NCBI GenBank assembly: GCA_036741355.1 | Contig: DAINSK010000029.1 | Coordinates: forward strand, 1-41,585 | DNA from: JBBRGK01 sp036741355 | Lineage (GTDB): Bacteria; Chloroflexota; Dehalococcoidia; CAUJGQ01 | Reading direction: 5' to 3' | Length of the DNA stretch: 41,585 nt | Shown here: positions 1-8,558 of the stretch, in pieces | Layout: every line of letters starts with the position of its first letter | How positions within the stretch are numbered: the stretch's first letter is position 1 | The notes under the pieces: generated by a model | What the model saw: the letters and a program-made list of their open reading frames with translations, nothing else | Database searches by the model: none | What the model was told of the DNA's origin: nothing | Program-made: the position numbers and the translations under genes

Positions 1-2
1 AC

Positions 3-230
3 CTCTGGTCGCTCGAAGACGCCTACTACGGCAACATGCACATCGTCGGCCTCGATCGCGACGGAAACCCCGGCGCCGCCAGCAACTACCCGTCGAACTT
101 CATCTACCAGCGCGACGACATGGATGTGTACGTCGAAGAGCCACGGCTCGTCGTTGCGTCACCCAACCCCGAGCGGCAAGGTGGCTGGAGCACCGTCGAG
201 CCGGCCAAACGAGGGACGGACAGGCAGTAA
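3..230 (+). CDS. C-terminal end of a probable isoaspartyl peptidase / L-asparaginase family hydrolase (partial)
   Basis: An open frame enters from the left edge and ends at a TAA, leaving the last 75 residues. The visible tail carries a GLDRDGNPGAAS segment followed by a FIYQRDDMDVYVEEPR stretch. This resembles the end of Ntn-hydrolases of the aspartylglucosaminidase / isoaspartyl peptidase type, where a beta strand with a Gly-Ala-(A/S)-Ser motif closes the beta subunit. The catalytic Thr and autocleavage site would lie upstream, outside the window, so the call rests on a weak C-terminal likeness. The last 25 residues look like a variable tail. An inverted-repeat element begins about 16 bases after the stop. 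Confidence 0.45.
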   Translation, partial: LWSLEDAYYGNMHIVGLDRDGNPGAASNYPSNFIYQRDDMDVYVEEPRLVVASPNPERQGGWSTVEPAKRGTDRQ

Positions 231-246
231 CAGCCCGTCTCGCCGG

Positions 247-431
247 GGCCCCCGAGCCCCCAATCCCCCAGCCCCCAATACTGGGGGTAAGGGGCGATCT
301 AGAGTTGCTGGCTTCGGACACTGTGGAGCGTCTCGAATGCTGAGGGGCTCTCGCGTTTTCTCCCGATGCCCCGCTTAAGCTCACTCTTGCCCCTAGAATT
401 GGGGGAAAGAGGGCCGGGGAGATAGGGGGCC
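247..431. repeat. Small palindrome-flanked inverted-repeat element (MITE-like)
   Basis: The gap between the first two genes is filled by a C-rich left end (from 247), a CCCCC/GGGGG hairpin at 272-287, about 100 bases of interior, a second CCCC/GGGG hairpin at 390-404 and a G-rich right end to 431. The reverse complement of the right end aligns with the left end through both the C-rich part and the hairpin (CCCCCAATACTGGGGGTAAG against CCCCCAATTCTAGGGGCAAG), so the two ends are imperfect terminal inverted repeats. It contains no gene. The layout matches the better preserved element at 25014-25301. Confidence 0.6.
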
Positions 432-443
432 GTTCGGCCCGCC

Positions 444-1262
444 TCACTTAACCGCCACAGCCAAAAACGCCTGCACGGGCAGCCGCAAACGCTCCTGGCG
501 CGGATAGCGCCATTTGCGTAGGACGAACTCGGCGGCATCGCGCGATGCGATGGATTGCTCTTCGGTTAGTCCTAGCAACGGCGACAGGCCATATGCGAGG
601 CCGCGTTCGCAGGCGCTCCAATAGCTCTGCGCATCATCGTATTCTAGTGACGCGGTGGCGCGGTCCGGCGTCACATCGGCGTATTCGTTGTCTGCAAGCA
701 GCCCGGAGAGTACCCCTGGTTCGCCGTAACGGAACGGCTGCGCCCGTGCGGCGGCGGACCGAGACGGGACGGCAACGTGAACGCCCTCGAACGGTCCGGC
801 CAGCCACGGACTGCGTTGCCATTCGCCCCAGGTCGAGATCGCGAGCCGGCCTACCGGGCGTAACACTCGTTGGACCTCGGCAAGCATGGCGCGGGGAACG
901 GCGAACTCGGTGACGGCCAGGTGGCAAGTGACGACATCCCAGTATGAATCACTCAGCGATAGGGCGCAGGCGTCGCCAACCTCGAACCTGACGTTACGCA
1001 CGCCGGCGTCGAGCGCCCGGCGGCGGGCAAGCGCGACAAACTCGGGTGAAAGGTCAATGCCCAGTACTTCGCCCATATCACCGGAGCGTAACGCCGCTTC
1101 AATTGTCGCGTCACCGGGACCGCAACCCAAATCAAGCACCCGTTCGCCCGGCTGAATCGCCGCTAGCTTGAGGAACGGTGGCAAAAACTGCGCCACCAGG
1201 GGCGAGACGTACTCGGCATAGTCCGCCGCCTGTTCGGCGGTCACGACGGCTGTGTTCTCCAT
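444..1262 (-). CDS. Class I SAM-dependent methyltransferase
   Basis: The product of 272 residues has a Rossmann-type methyltransferase fold. Motif I (VLDLGCGPGDA) lies at about residues 42-53, an acidic GIDLSPEF segment that would contact the SAM ribose follows, then DVVTCHLAVTEF and a VQRVLRPVGRLAISTW strand typical of the UbiE/Methyltransf_11 group. The substrate cannot be told. The frame is open further upstream, but the ATG at 1262 is preferred because it has an AGGAG about 12 bases before it and the fold begins soon after. The gene is divergent from guaB across about 225 bases and ends 13 bases from the inverted-repeat element. Confidence 0.88.
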   Translation of the reverse strand: MENTAVVTAEQAADYAEYVSPLVAQFLPPFLKLAAIQPGERVLDLGCGPGDATIEAALRSGDMGEVLGIDLSPEFVALARRRALDAGVRNVRFEVGDACALSLSDSYWDVVTCHLAVTEFAVPRAMLAEVQRVLRPVGRLAISTWGEWQRSPWLAGPFEGVHVAVPSRSAAARAQPFRYGEPGVLSGLLADNEYADVTPDRATASLEYDDAQSYWSACERGLAYGLSPLLGLTEEQSIASRDAAEFVLRKWRYPRQERLRLPVQAFLAVAVK

Positions 1263-1488
1263 TGCGATAATCGCGCTCCTGGTGCCCCTATGACGCGGGC
1301 CTGGATCGGCTGCTCGATTGTTGCGGGCGGAACCGGATCGGGTCAATGAGTCAAATATAGGAGAAACTGATTAGGCACATCGGCGTTGTTGCTCGTTGTC
1401 GGCGTTGACGTCTCACCGAATGAACCGTACGATCAGGGGAATAGGTACGATCGGCAGAGGTGAGAAGAGTTCAAGGGAGGCGCTGAGT

Positions 1489-3015
1489 ATGGCAGAAGAG
1501 TCGATCGCCCAAAAGCTGGCTCAGCCCGTCGCCGGCATGTCGCCACGATGGGACCGATTCGACCGCGAAGGCCTGACATTCGACGACGTTCTCCTTGTCC
1601 CTGCTGCATCAGACATCTTGCCGTCCCAAGTCTCGACCTGTAGCTACCTGACCCGCAACATCAGCCTCTTTATCCCGATAATTTCTGCAGCCATGGACAC
1701 CGTGACCGAAGCCCGCATGGCGATCGCGATTTCGCGAGAGGGCGGTATCGGCATCGTGCATCGCAATATGCCCGTCCATGCACAGGCCGAAGAGATCGAT
1801 AAAGTCAAACGTAGCCAATCCGGCATGATCGTAGAGCCGGTATCGCTGAAGGCGCACCAGCTTTTGCGAGACGCTCTCGCCGTTATGGACCGCTACCATA
1901 TCAGCGGCGTGCCGATCATCGACGACGATAATCGGCTGGTCGGCATCTTGACTAACCGCGACATCCGCTTCCAGGAGGACATGACCCAGCGCATCGGCGA
2001 CGTGATGACGAAAGAGAACCTCATCACCGTGCCGGTCGGGACGACGCTTGACGAAGCGCGGGCCATCCTGAGGAGCCACAAGATAGAGAAGCTGCCGATG
2101 GTAGACGCCGCTGGGCGGCTCCGCGGCCTCATCACCGTCAAAGACATCCAGAAGAAGCTGCAACACCCGAATGCCACCCACGACGCCCAGGACCGGTTGC
2201 TCGTCGGCGCCGCGGTCGGCGTGGGACCGGATGCCGACGAACGTGCGGGGGCGCTGGTCGATGCCGGTGCTGACGTGCTCGTCGTCGATACTGCCCACGG
2301 TCACGCCCGTAGCGTCGTGGACATGGTTCGGCGGCTCAAGGACCGCTTCGAAGTCGAAATTATCGCCGGCAACGTCGCCACTGCGCAGGCGACGGAGGCG
2401 TTGATAGATGCTGGGGCGGATGGCATCAAAGTCGGTATCGGGCCGGGCTCGATCTGCACGACGCGCGTCATAGCAGGCGTAGGTGTGCCGCAGATCACGG
2501 CGATTGCAGACTGCGTGGCGGTGGCGTCGCCGCGCGGCGTGCCGGTCATCGCCGACGGCGGCGTCCGCTACTCGGGCGATATCGCCAAGGCGATAGCAAC
2601 CGGTGCGAGCACGGTCATGGTTGGCGGACTGCTGGCCGGCGTCGACGAGTCGCCCGGCGACGTGATGCTCTACCAGGGCGAACGCTTCAAAGACTATCGC
2701 GGCATGGGCTCGCTGGGCGCGATACAGGAACGCGGTTACAGCAAGGACCGCTACTTCCAGCACGACGTACAGGGACCGAGCAAGTTCGTGGCCGAGGGAG
2801 TCGAGGGACGGGTTCCGTACAAGGGCCAGCTAACCGACCTGCTATATCACCTGGTCGGCGGCCTGCGGGCGTCAATGGGCTATCTCGGTGCTCCGGACAT
2901 CCATACATTCCAGCGCGAAGCTCACTTCATCCGGGTCACGGGCGCCGGCCAGCGCGAATCGCATCCTCACGACATCATCGTCACGAAAGAAGCACCGAAC
3001 TACTGGGCGTTGTAG
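1489..3015 (+). CDS. guaB: Inosine-5'-monophosphate dehydrogenase
   Basis: Catalyses the NAD-dependent oxidation of IMP to XMP, the committed step of GMP synthesis. The 508-residue product has the usual full length: an N-terminal barrel segment (LTFDDVLLVPA), two tandem CBS domains at about residues 105-220, then the rest of the barrel with the catalytic loop GPGSICTT (Cys323), the IADGGVRYSGDI phosphate-binding region, the YRGMGS flap and EGVEGRVPYKG. All expected catalytic residues are visible. The start chosen is the ATG at 1489, which has GGGAGG nine bases upstream; the frame is open back to 1396 but that extension is not family-like. The 3' end overlaps the convergent Nudix gene by 35 bases. 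Confidence 0.97.
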   Translation: MAEESIAQKLAQPVAGMSPRWDRFDREGLTFDDVLLVPAASDILPSQVSTCSYLTRNISLFIPIISAAMDTVTEARMAIAISREGGIGIVHRNMPVHAQAEEIDKVKRSQSGMIVEPVSLKAHQLLRDALAVMDRYHISGVPIIDDDNRLVGILTNRDIRFQEDMTQRIGDVMTKENLITVPVGTTLDEARAILRSHKIEKLPMVDAAGRLRGLITVKDIQKKLQHPNATHDAQDRLLVGAAVGVGPDADERAGALVDAGADVLVVDTAHGHARSVVDMVRRLKDRFEVEIIAGNVATAQATEALIDAGADGIKVGIGPGSICTTRVIAGVGVPQITAIADCVAVASPRGVPVIADGGVRYSGDIAKAIATGASTVMVGGLLAGVDESPGDVMLYQGERFKDYRGMGSLGAIQERGYSKDRYFQHDVQGPSKFVAEGVEGRVPYKGQLTDLLYHLVGGLRASMGYLGAPDIHTFQREAHFIRVTGAGQRESHPHDIIVTKEAPNYWAL

Positions 3016-3511
3016 GCGCCTTTGGCGCCGCCATCTCCTCCATGTACGACCGAACCAACCACCACGAGGTGCTGCCCTCGCGCATGCGGGACGGGTCGGG
3101 AGGGGCGATGTCGAGTTCGTCGATGTCGTCGTCGGGTGCCGGTGTTCCGCCGAGGACCCGGCAGTGGAAAGCAATGACGATCTGTTCCGGCTGCCGTCCG
3201 TATACGTGCGTTCCCATGAATTTGACGATCTCGACGTCGAGGCCGGTCTCTTCTTGCACTTCGCGGACCGCGGCGTCTTCGGCACGTTCCCCGCGTGGAA
3301 TGAACCCGGATACGACCGACCAGCGTCCCGGTTCGAAGTGCTTCTTGCGCGTGTACACGACGTTGCCGTCGTCGGTGGTTACCAGGACCAGCGTCACCGG
3401 CGTCGGCGGGCTATACCAGCGCCAGCCGCAGGCCGGGCAGTAATGGTGATTCGATCTGTGCTCGTCGGGGGCGAAGTTCGTGGCCGTCCCGCATTCGCCG
3501 CAAAACTTCAT
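2981..3511 (-). CDS. Nudix hydrolase with N-terminal zinc ribbon
   Basis: The 176-residue product starts with a zinc ribbon (Cys4, Cys7, Cys25, Cys28) followed by a Nudix domain. The Nudix box at about residues 69-91 is complete (G-x5-E-x7-REVQEETGL), so the enzyme should bind divalent metal and cleave a nucleoside diphosphate linked to another group. The ribbon plus Nudix layout is like NudC-type NADH pyrophosphatases, but the protein is shorter than NudC and its substrate is not certain. GAGGAG lies six bases before the ATG. It follows the Uma2 gene by about 55 bases on the same strand and may share its transcript. Its C-terminal end overlaps guaB tail to tail. Confidence 0.9.
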   Translation of the reverse strand: MKFCGECGTATNFAPDEHRSNHHYCPACGWRWYSPPTPVTLVLVTTDDGNVVYTRKKHFEPGRWSVVSGFIPRGERAEDAAVREVQEETGLDVEIVKFMGTHVYGRQPEQIVIAFHCRVLGGTPAPDDDIDELDIAPPDPSRMREGSTSWWLVRSYMEEMAAPKAPTTPSSSVLLS

Positions 3512-3566
3512 TCTGGCTCCTCGCGCCGGGCCGCTTTGCCGGCATGTTAGACCGGGCGGAACCTGC

Positions 3567-4118
3567 TTACGCGAACAACTCCGCCACGGGAACGCTGAAC
3601 TCGGGCAGCACCGGTGCGGCGCCGATCATATCGTCGCCGGTGTACCGGCGCGCTTCAGCGTGGCTACGGAACGCCATTACAGACCGGGACTTTGGGTATA
3701 CAGCCCAGACCAGGCGCACGCCCGCGTCCAGCCACGCGTCAACCTTGTCCTGGACTTCAGCGGCCCGGTCGCCCGGCGAGACGATCTCGATGACGAAGTC
3801 GGGTACGACGTCGAGGAATCCGTCCGGCATCTCCTGGGCGGGCAGTCGGTCGGTCGAGATGAAACACAAGTCCGGGGCAAGAACGCGGTCTGGATCGCGA
3901 TGCAGCACGATCCCTACGTCGCCGGTGAGTACCCGCCCCTGTCCCGTCGTCTTAACGTGGGTGCCGAGAAGAATCGCTGAGGTTGTCATTACATGGCCAT
4001 GGCGTCCGCCTGCAGGAGACATCTCCAATAACAGCCCGTCCCAGAGTTCTCGGCATCCGCCGTTGTCGGGCATGTTCCACAGGTCTTCAGCCGTGAGCAG
4101 TTTCTGTTCGGTCGCCAT
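3567..4118 (-). CDS. Uma2 family (DUF820) putative restriction-endonuclease-fold protein
   Basis: The product of about 183 residues matches the Uma2/DUF820 family in length and motifs: an early LWDGLLLEMSPAG with a conserved Glu, an APDLCF segment, PDFVIEIVSPGDR, then a Lys about 14 residues later. This is the PD-(D/E)xK nuclease-like arrangement. The biological role of the family is poorly known; copies abound in cyanobacteria and Chloroflexota. Two ATG codons lie side by side (4121 and 4118). The second is better placed relative to the GAGGAG just upstream. It sits alone upstream of the Nudix gene. Confidence 0.88.
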   Translation of the reverse strand: MATEQKLLTAEDLWNMPDNGGCRELWDGLLLEMSPAGGRHGHVMTTSAILLGTHVKTTGQGRVLTGDVGIVLHRDPDRVLAPDLCFISTDRLPAQEMPDGFLDVVPDFVIEIVSPGDRAAEVQDKVDAWLDAGVRLVWAVYPKSRSVMAFRSHAEARRYTGDDMIGAAPVLPEFSVPVAELFA

Positions 4119-4237
4119 CATTGCTCCTCGCAGAGCGCGTTCGCCACAGCCCTAGCATACAGCGCGGTCAGCACCTTCGTGGGAGAATGTGTACCGGCTT
4201 CCCTCCGGCGAGGCCGTGGAAAGGAGCCCGCGGGAAT

Positions 4238-5497
4238 ATGTCTCAAGAGCCGGTCACCATCACGAACGTCAACGTATTCGACACCGATGCCGGCACGCTG
4301 CGGCGTGGACTCGACGTTCGGATCGAGAATGGGCGGGTTCGCGGCATCGGCGAGGACCTATCGCACGACGGGACGAAGGTCCTCGACGGTGGCGGACGGA
4401 CTCTTCTTCCCGGATTGATCGACTGTCACGTTCACCTCACGTTCATGGGCGCCGCAAACGAATCGCTGACGCCGACCGATCCGCTCGCGTTTTATGCGTG
4501 GCGGGCATCCGGCAACGCGCTTAAGACCCTTGCCGCGGGATACACCATGGTGCGAGACCTGGGCGCCACCCAGGCCGTCAACTGCGACCTCGCCCGCGCG
4601 ATCCGCGAGGGGATGCTGGTTGGTCCGCGCGTCATCGCGGCCGGGCGGATGATAACCATGACCGGCGGTCACGGTTGGCCGGTCGGTCGCGAAGCGGATG
4701 GCGCCGACGACGTTCGCAAAGCCGTGCGTGAACAGTTAAAGGCGGGTGCCAAGGTCATCAAGATGATGGCCAGTGGCGGCGTGATGACGCCAAACGTCGA
4801 TCCCCGTTCCGCGCAACTCGGAGTGGATGAGCTCAGAGCGGGCGTGGAGGAAGCGCACAAGGCCGGGGTGAAGACGGCGTCCCACGCCCAGGCGACGGCC
4901 GGCATCAAAAACGCCGTTCGAGCCGGAATCGACTCGATCGAGCACGGTATTTACCTCGACGACGAGGTCATCGAAGAGATGAAGCGGCGCGGCACCTACC
5001 TGGTCGCGACGCTGGCGGCGCCGATGAACATCAACCGGCTTGGAAAGGCAGGCGGAGTTCTCGCCTTCGTCCTCGACAAAGCCCAGATGATCGGCCAAAC
5101 GCATTCCGATTCGTTTAAGAAAGCGATGAAAGCCGGGGTGAGGCTCGCCTGCGGCACCGACGCGGGGACGCCCGGCAACCTCCACGGCGATAACGCGCAG
5201 GAGCTGCGACTAATGGTCGAGCTCGGCCTTTCGCCCGTCGACGCGATACGCGCTGCGACAGCGAATGCAGCCGAACTGTGCGGTATGGGCGACGAAACCG
5301 GCCGCATTGTCGAGGCATACTTTGCCGATCTGCTGCTGGTCAACGGCGATCCGCTGCAAGACATCCGCGTTCTGGAACGTCCGGAGAACATCGCCGGAGT
5401 CTTCGTCGAAGGGCGCCTCTTACATTCGAGCGGAGATTTCGGGGAGAGTGGATCGGCCGTCGATTGGCCTGTCCCTCCGGCCGTGGAGGAGCTTTGA
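4238..5497 (+). CDS. Metal-dependent amidohydrolase (imidazolonepropionase / prolidase-like group)
   Basis: The 419-residue product has the amidohydrolase barrel with flanking beta-sandwich. Visible metal ligands are His64 and His66 (LIDCHVHL), Lys175 (KVIKMMASGG, usually carbamylated), His216 (TASHAQAT), His236 (SIEHGIY) and Asp308 (CGTDAG). The C-terminal end has the ADLLLVNGDPL motif of this superfamily. Related proteins hydrolyse Xaa-Pro dipeptides, N-acyl amino acids or cyclic amides; the substrate cannot be picked from sequence. The start at 4238 follows AAAGGAG and begins the family's usual N-terminal strand; the frame is open upstream to 4121 but that part is not conserved-looking. 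The stop lies eight bases from the stop of the convergent flavin reductase. Confidence 0.93.
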   Translation: MSQEPVTITNVNVFDTDAGTLRRGLDVRIENGRVRGIGEDLSHDGTKVLDGGGRTLLPGLIDCHVHLTFMGAANESLTPTDPLAFYAWRASGNALKTLAAGYTMVRDLGATQAVNCDLARAIREGMLVGPRVIAAGRMITMTGGHGWPVGREADGADDVRKAVREQLKAGAKVIKMMASGGVMTPNVDPRSAQLGVDELRAGVEEAHKAGVKTASHAQATAGIKNAVRAGIDSIEHGIYLDDEVIEEMKRRGTYLVATLAAPMNINRLGKAGGVLAFVLDKAQMIGQTHSDSFKKAMKAGVRLACGTDAGTPGNLHGDNAQELRLMVELGLSPVDAIRAATANAAELCGMGDETGRIVEAYFADLLLVNGDPLQDIRVLERPENIAGVFVEGRLLHSSGDFGESGSAVDWPVPPAVEEL

Positions 5498-5505
5498 CAG
5501 TCGAA

Positions 5506-6135
5506 TCAACCGCGCTCTTCGAGCTCTCGCTGCCGTTCTTCGGCCTCTCGCGTCTCTTCCTTCGCCGCGTCCGATTGCGGATCCGGCGCTCGCGCTTCGA
5601 GAGGAGAGCCCAGGATCGCATAGGAGGAGCCACCCAGGTAGTGGAGCGGCTTCTCGTCGTCGTCGGTCAGGGTCCACAGTTCGTTGTAGGCCTCTTCGTC
5701 GGCTGACACGGCCGCGACCCGTCCGACGAACAGGCTGTGGTCGCCGATTCGCAAAATGTCCTCTACGCCGCACTCGATATAGGCGACGCAGCCATCCAGC
5801 AGCTTCACGTCGATCTTGCGGGCGCGGAACGTCGGAATTTTGCTGGCTTCCAGCTTGTTCGTGTCGCGGCCGGTGACGCTGCCGAAATACTGGCAGTGGT
5901 TGAGCAGTTGTCGGCCGGGAATATTGAGGGCGAACTCCTCGGAAAAGCGGATCATGTCGTGCGTGTGGCGCGATGGATGGATCGCAACGCCGATCAGCGG
6001 CGGATCCGCGCTGAGCGGCATGCTCCACGCGGCCGGCATCACATCGTCGTTGCCACGCCAGGTCGTCGTGACCAGCACCACCGGCCCGCTGACCAGCAGC
6101 CTCCGCGCGTCGTGCTCGGATAGATTTCTACGCAT
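5506..6135 (-). CDS. Flavin reductase-like FMN-binding protein
   Basis: The product of 209 residues fits the flavin reductase-like domain family. It has the N-terminal SGPVVLVTTTW strand, AAWSMPLSADPPLIGVAI, the FALNIPGRQL segment, a GSVTGRDTNKLE loop and an AYIECGVEDILRIGDHSLFVGRV beta hairpin. Such proteins bind FMN and reduce it with NAD(P)H or act as small flavin enzymes. The last 30 residues are highly charged (Glu/Arg) and look like a disordered tail. The start at 6135 is chosen because the fold begins directly after it; the frame runs open to 6405 but the extra part is unlike the family. The ribosome site is weak (AGGGGA). Divergent from the helicase gene. Confidence 0.9.
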   Translation of the reverse strand: MRRNLSEHDARRLLVSGPVVLVTTTWRGNDDVMPAAWSMPLSADPPLIGVAIHPSRHTHDMIRFSEEFALNIPGRQLLNHCQYFGSVTGRDTNKLEASKIPTFRARKIDVKLLDGCVAYIECGVEDILRIGDHSLFVGRVAAVSADEEAYNELWTLTDDDEKPLHYLGGSSYAILGSPLEARAPDPQSDAAKEETREAEERQRELEERG

Positions 6136-6269
6136 GAAATGATGTCCCCTGCATTCACAGTACCAAATAGCGATGGATATCCGTTGACATTCCATAACAG
6201 TCACGCGTACGATTCGACCAATCCGAACACCTGTGCGTATCGCATGGGGGCACGAGGCCTCCTGCGTGC

Positions 6270-8558
6270 TTGGATCACCGGAGCTACTGTTTGTCGCTGC
6301 TCGAAACGCTGCAAAAACTGCGCTCCAGTCGCGAGCACGCCGGCAACTTTTCCACGTGGCGGGTGATCCCCGGGCGCCCCGCGGAGTCGGTCGATTTCCC
6401 TCCATGGCTGGAACCGCGCCTGGTCGCGACGTTCAAGGGGCGGGGCATTTCTGCCCTCTACAGCCACCAGGCCGCTGCCGTGGCCGCCGTCCACGAAGGC
6501 CACAACGTCGTCGTCGTAACGCCCACGGCTTCCGGCAAAACGCTGTGCTACAACCTGCCGGTGCTCGATGCGATGCTCAAAGAGCCCGAAGCGCGGGCGC
6601 TGTATCTCTTTCCCACCAAGGCGCTCTCTCAGGACCAGCTAAGCGAAGTCCACGGCGTGATCAACGCGTTGGACGCCGATATCAAGACCCACACCTACGA
6701 CGGAGACACTCCCGGGGAGATCCGCCGCGCCGTGCGATCGGCCGGCCATATCGTGATCACGAACCCGGATATGTTGCACACGGGCGTGCTGCCACACCAC
6801 ACCAAGTGGGTGAAGCTCTTCGAAAACCTGAAGTACGTCGTGATCGACGAGCTGCACAACTACCGCGGTGTCTTCGGCAGCCACCTGGCGAACGTGCTTC
6901 GCCGGCTGCGCCGCATCTGCAATTTCTACGGCTCCGACCCGGTGTTCATCTGCTGCTCGGCAACCATTGCAAACCCCAAAGAGCTTGCCGAGGCATTGAT
7001 CGGCGCCCCCGTCCAGCTCATTAGCCGCAACGGTGCACCGTCAGGCGACAAGATCGTGGCAATCTATAACCCTCCGGTCGTCAACCGGCAACTCGGCATT
7101 CGCCGCAGCTCTGCTTTCGCGGTACGGTCCATTGCCCGCGAGCTGCTGCGCGGCGGCGCCCAGACGATCGTCTTCTCGGCGTCTCGCACGTCGGTCGAAG
7201 TGCTGCTGACCTATCTGCGTGACGCGATCAAGCGGATCCCCGGCGAGCCCGATCGCGTGCGCGGCTATCGCGGCGGTTACCTGCCGCTCGAGCGCCGCGA
7301 GATCGAGCGTGGACTGCGCGACGGCACGATTCGTGGCGTGATCGCGACGAACGCGCTCGAGTTGGGCATCGATATCGGCGGTCTGGAAGCCTCGGTGCTG
7401 CACGGCTATCCCGGTTCACTGGCCAGCACATGGCAGCAAATCGGCCGCGCCGGACGTCGCGGCGAGCTTTCGTTCGCCGTGCTGGTGGCGAACTCCAGCC
7501 CGCTGAACCAGTACATCGCGGCCCATCCGGATTTCATCTACGAGGCTTCTCTAGAGTCTGGACGGATCAATCCGGACAACCTCATCATCCTCTCCAGCCA
7601 CGTCAAGTGCGCGGCGTTCGAGCTTCCATTTGAGGAGGGCGAACAGTTCGGTGCGCACACCGACGAGCTCTTGGACCTGCTCACCGAAGAGGAAGTGCTG
7701 CATCGATCGGGTGGTCGCTACCACTGGAGCGCCGAATCGTTCCCGGCGGAGCAGGTGAGCCTGCGCAGCGCTTCGATCGACAACTTCGTGATCATCGAGC
7801 AGGGGCCAAAGCCGCGGGTGATAGGCGAGGTCGATCGACCTTCGGCGCCCACCCTTATCCACGAAGAGGCGATCTATATCCACGGCGGCGAACAGTACCA
7901 CGTCGACCGGCTCGACTGGGAAGAGAAGAAGGCATACGTGAGGCGCGTCGAGGTGGACTATTACACCGACGCCAACCTGGCAGTAGACGTCAAAGTGCTC
8001 GATGTCTTCGAAGAAGGCGAAGCCGGTGGGGCAACCCGCTTCCACGGCGAGGTGGCGCTCAGTTACGTGGCCACGATCTTCAAGAAGATCAAGCTCGACA
8101 CGCACGAGAACGTCGGCTGGGGCAAGATTCATCTGCCGCAGGCAGATCTCCACACCGCGTCGTACTGGTTCTCACTTCGAGACGCAGCGGTCGGCGATCT
8201 GAAGGGAGACGACCTGCAAGGCGGTCTCTGGGGAATCGGCAACTTGCTGGTGAACGTGGCGCCGCTGTTTCTGCTCTGCGACCCGCGCGACCTCCGAGCC
8301 GTGTCCCAGGTCAAGTCGCCGTTTACCGGCCGTCCGACGGTCTTCCTCTACGACAACCATCCAGGGGGAGTTGGCTTCTCCGAAAGCCTGTACGGCGAGC
8401 ACCTGCGCCTGCTCGGCGCCGCGCTGGACCTTGCGCGGGGCTGCCCCTGCGATAGTGGCTGTCCCTCGTGCGTCGGCCCCGCCAACGAGGTATCCGGGGA
8501 TCCGAAAGCAGCGGTCCTCGGCCTGCTGAATCGCGTGCTCGCCGGGGTTCCGGCGTGA
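6270..8558 (+). CDS. mrfA: MrfA-type DEAH-box helicase with C-terminal DUF1998 zinc domain
   Basis: The 762-residue product is a superfamily 2 helicase. Motifs in order: a YSHQ Q-motif-like element near residue 65, Walker A TPTASGKT at about 84-91, DELH at 192-195, SAT at 229-231, then NALELGIDIGG and QIGRAGRRG in the second RecA lobe. The C-terminal part has the DUF1998 pattern ending in a four-cysteine cluster (Cys725, 727, 731, 734) that should bind zinc. In Bacillus subtilis MrfA (YprA) works with the exonuclease MrfB to repair mitomycin-type DNA damage, and the same partner follows here. The start is a TTG; there is no canonical start upstream in frame, and only a GAGG serves as a possible ribosome site. 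Confidence 0.92.
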   Translation: MDHRSYCLSLLETLQKLRSSREHAGNFSTWRVIPGRPAESVDFPPWLEPRLVATFKGRGISALYSHQAAAVAAVHEGHNVVVVTPTASGKTLCYNLPVLDAMLKEPEARALYLFPTKALSQDQLSEVHGVINALDADIKTHTYDGDTPGEIRRAVRSAGHIVITNPDMLHTGVLPHHTKWVKLFENLKYVVIDELHNYRGVFGSHLANVLRRLRRICNFYGSDPVFICCSATIANPKELAEALIGAPVQLISRNGAPSGDKIVAIYNPPVVNRQLGIRRSSAFAVRSIARELLRGGAQTIVFSASRTSVEVLLTYLRDAIKRIPGEPDRVRGYRGGYLPLERREIERGLRDGTIRGVIATNALELGIDIGGLEASVLHGYPGSLASTWQQIGRAGRRGELSFAVLVANSSPLNQYIAAHPDFIYEASLESGRINPDNLIILSSHVKCAAFELPFEEGEQFGAHTDELLDLLTEEEVLHRSGGRYHWSAESFPAEQVSLRSASIDNFVIIEQGPKPRVIGEVDRPSAPTLIHEEAIYIHGGEQYHVDRLDWEEKKAYVRRVEVDYYTDANLAVDVKVLDVFEEGEAGGATRFHGEVALSYVATIFKKIKLDTHENVGWGKIHLPQADLHTASYWFSLRDAAVGDLKGDDLQGGLWGIGNLLVNVAPLFLLCDPRDLRAVSQVKSPFTGRPTVFLYDNHPGGVGFSESLYGEHLRLLGAALDLARGCPCDSGCPSCVGPANEVSGDPKAAVLGLLNRVLAGVPA

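Noticed and set aside
1609..2763. Minus-strand open frame (384 codons) inside guaB
   Set aside because: It lies entirely within a clear guaB gene and has no known domain.
8468..8554. Extension of mrfB upstream into mrfA
   Set aside because: The extra 29 codons are arginine-rich and antagonistic to the GTGA overlap, which gives a better start.
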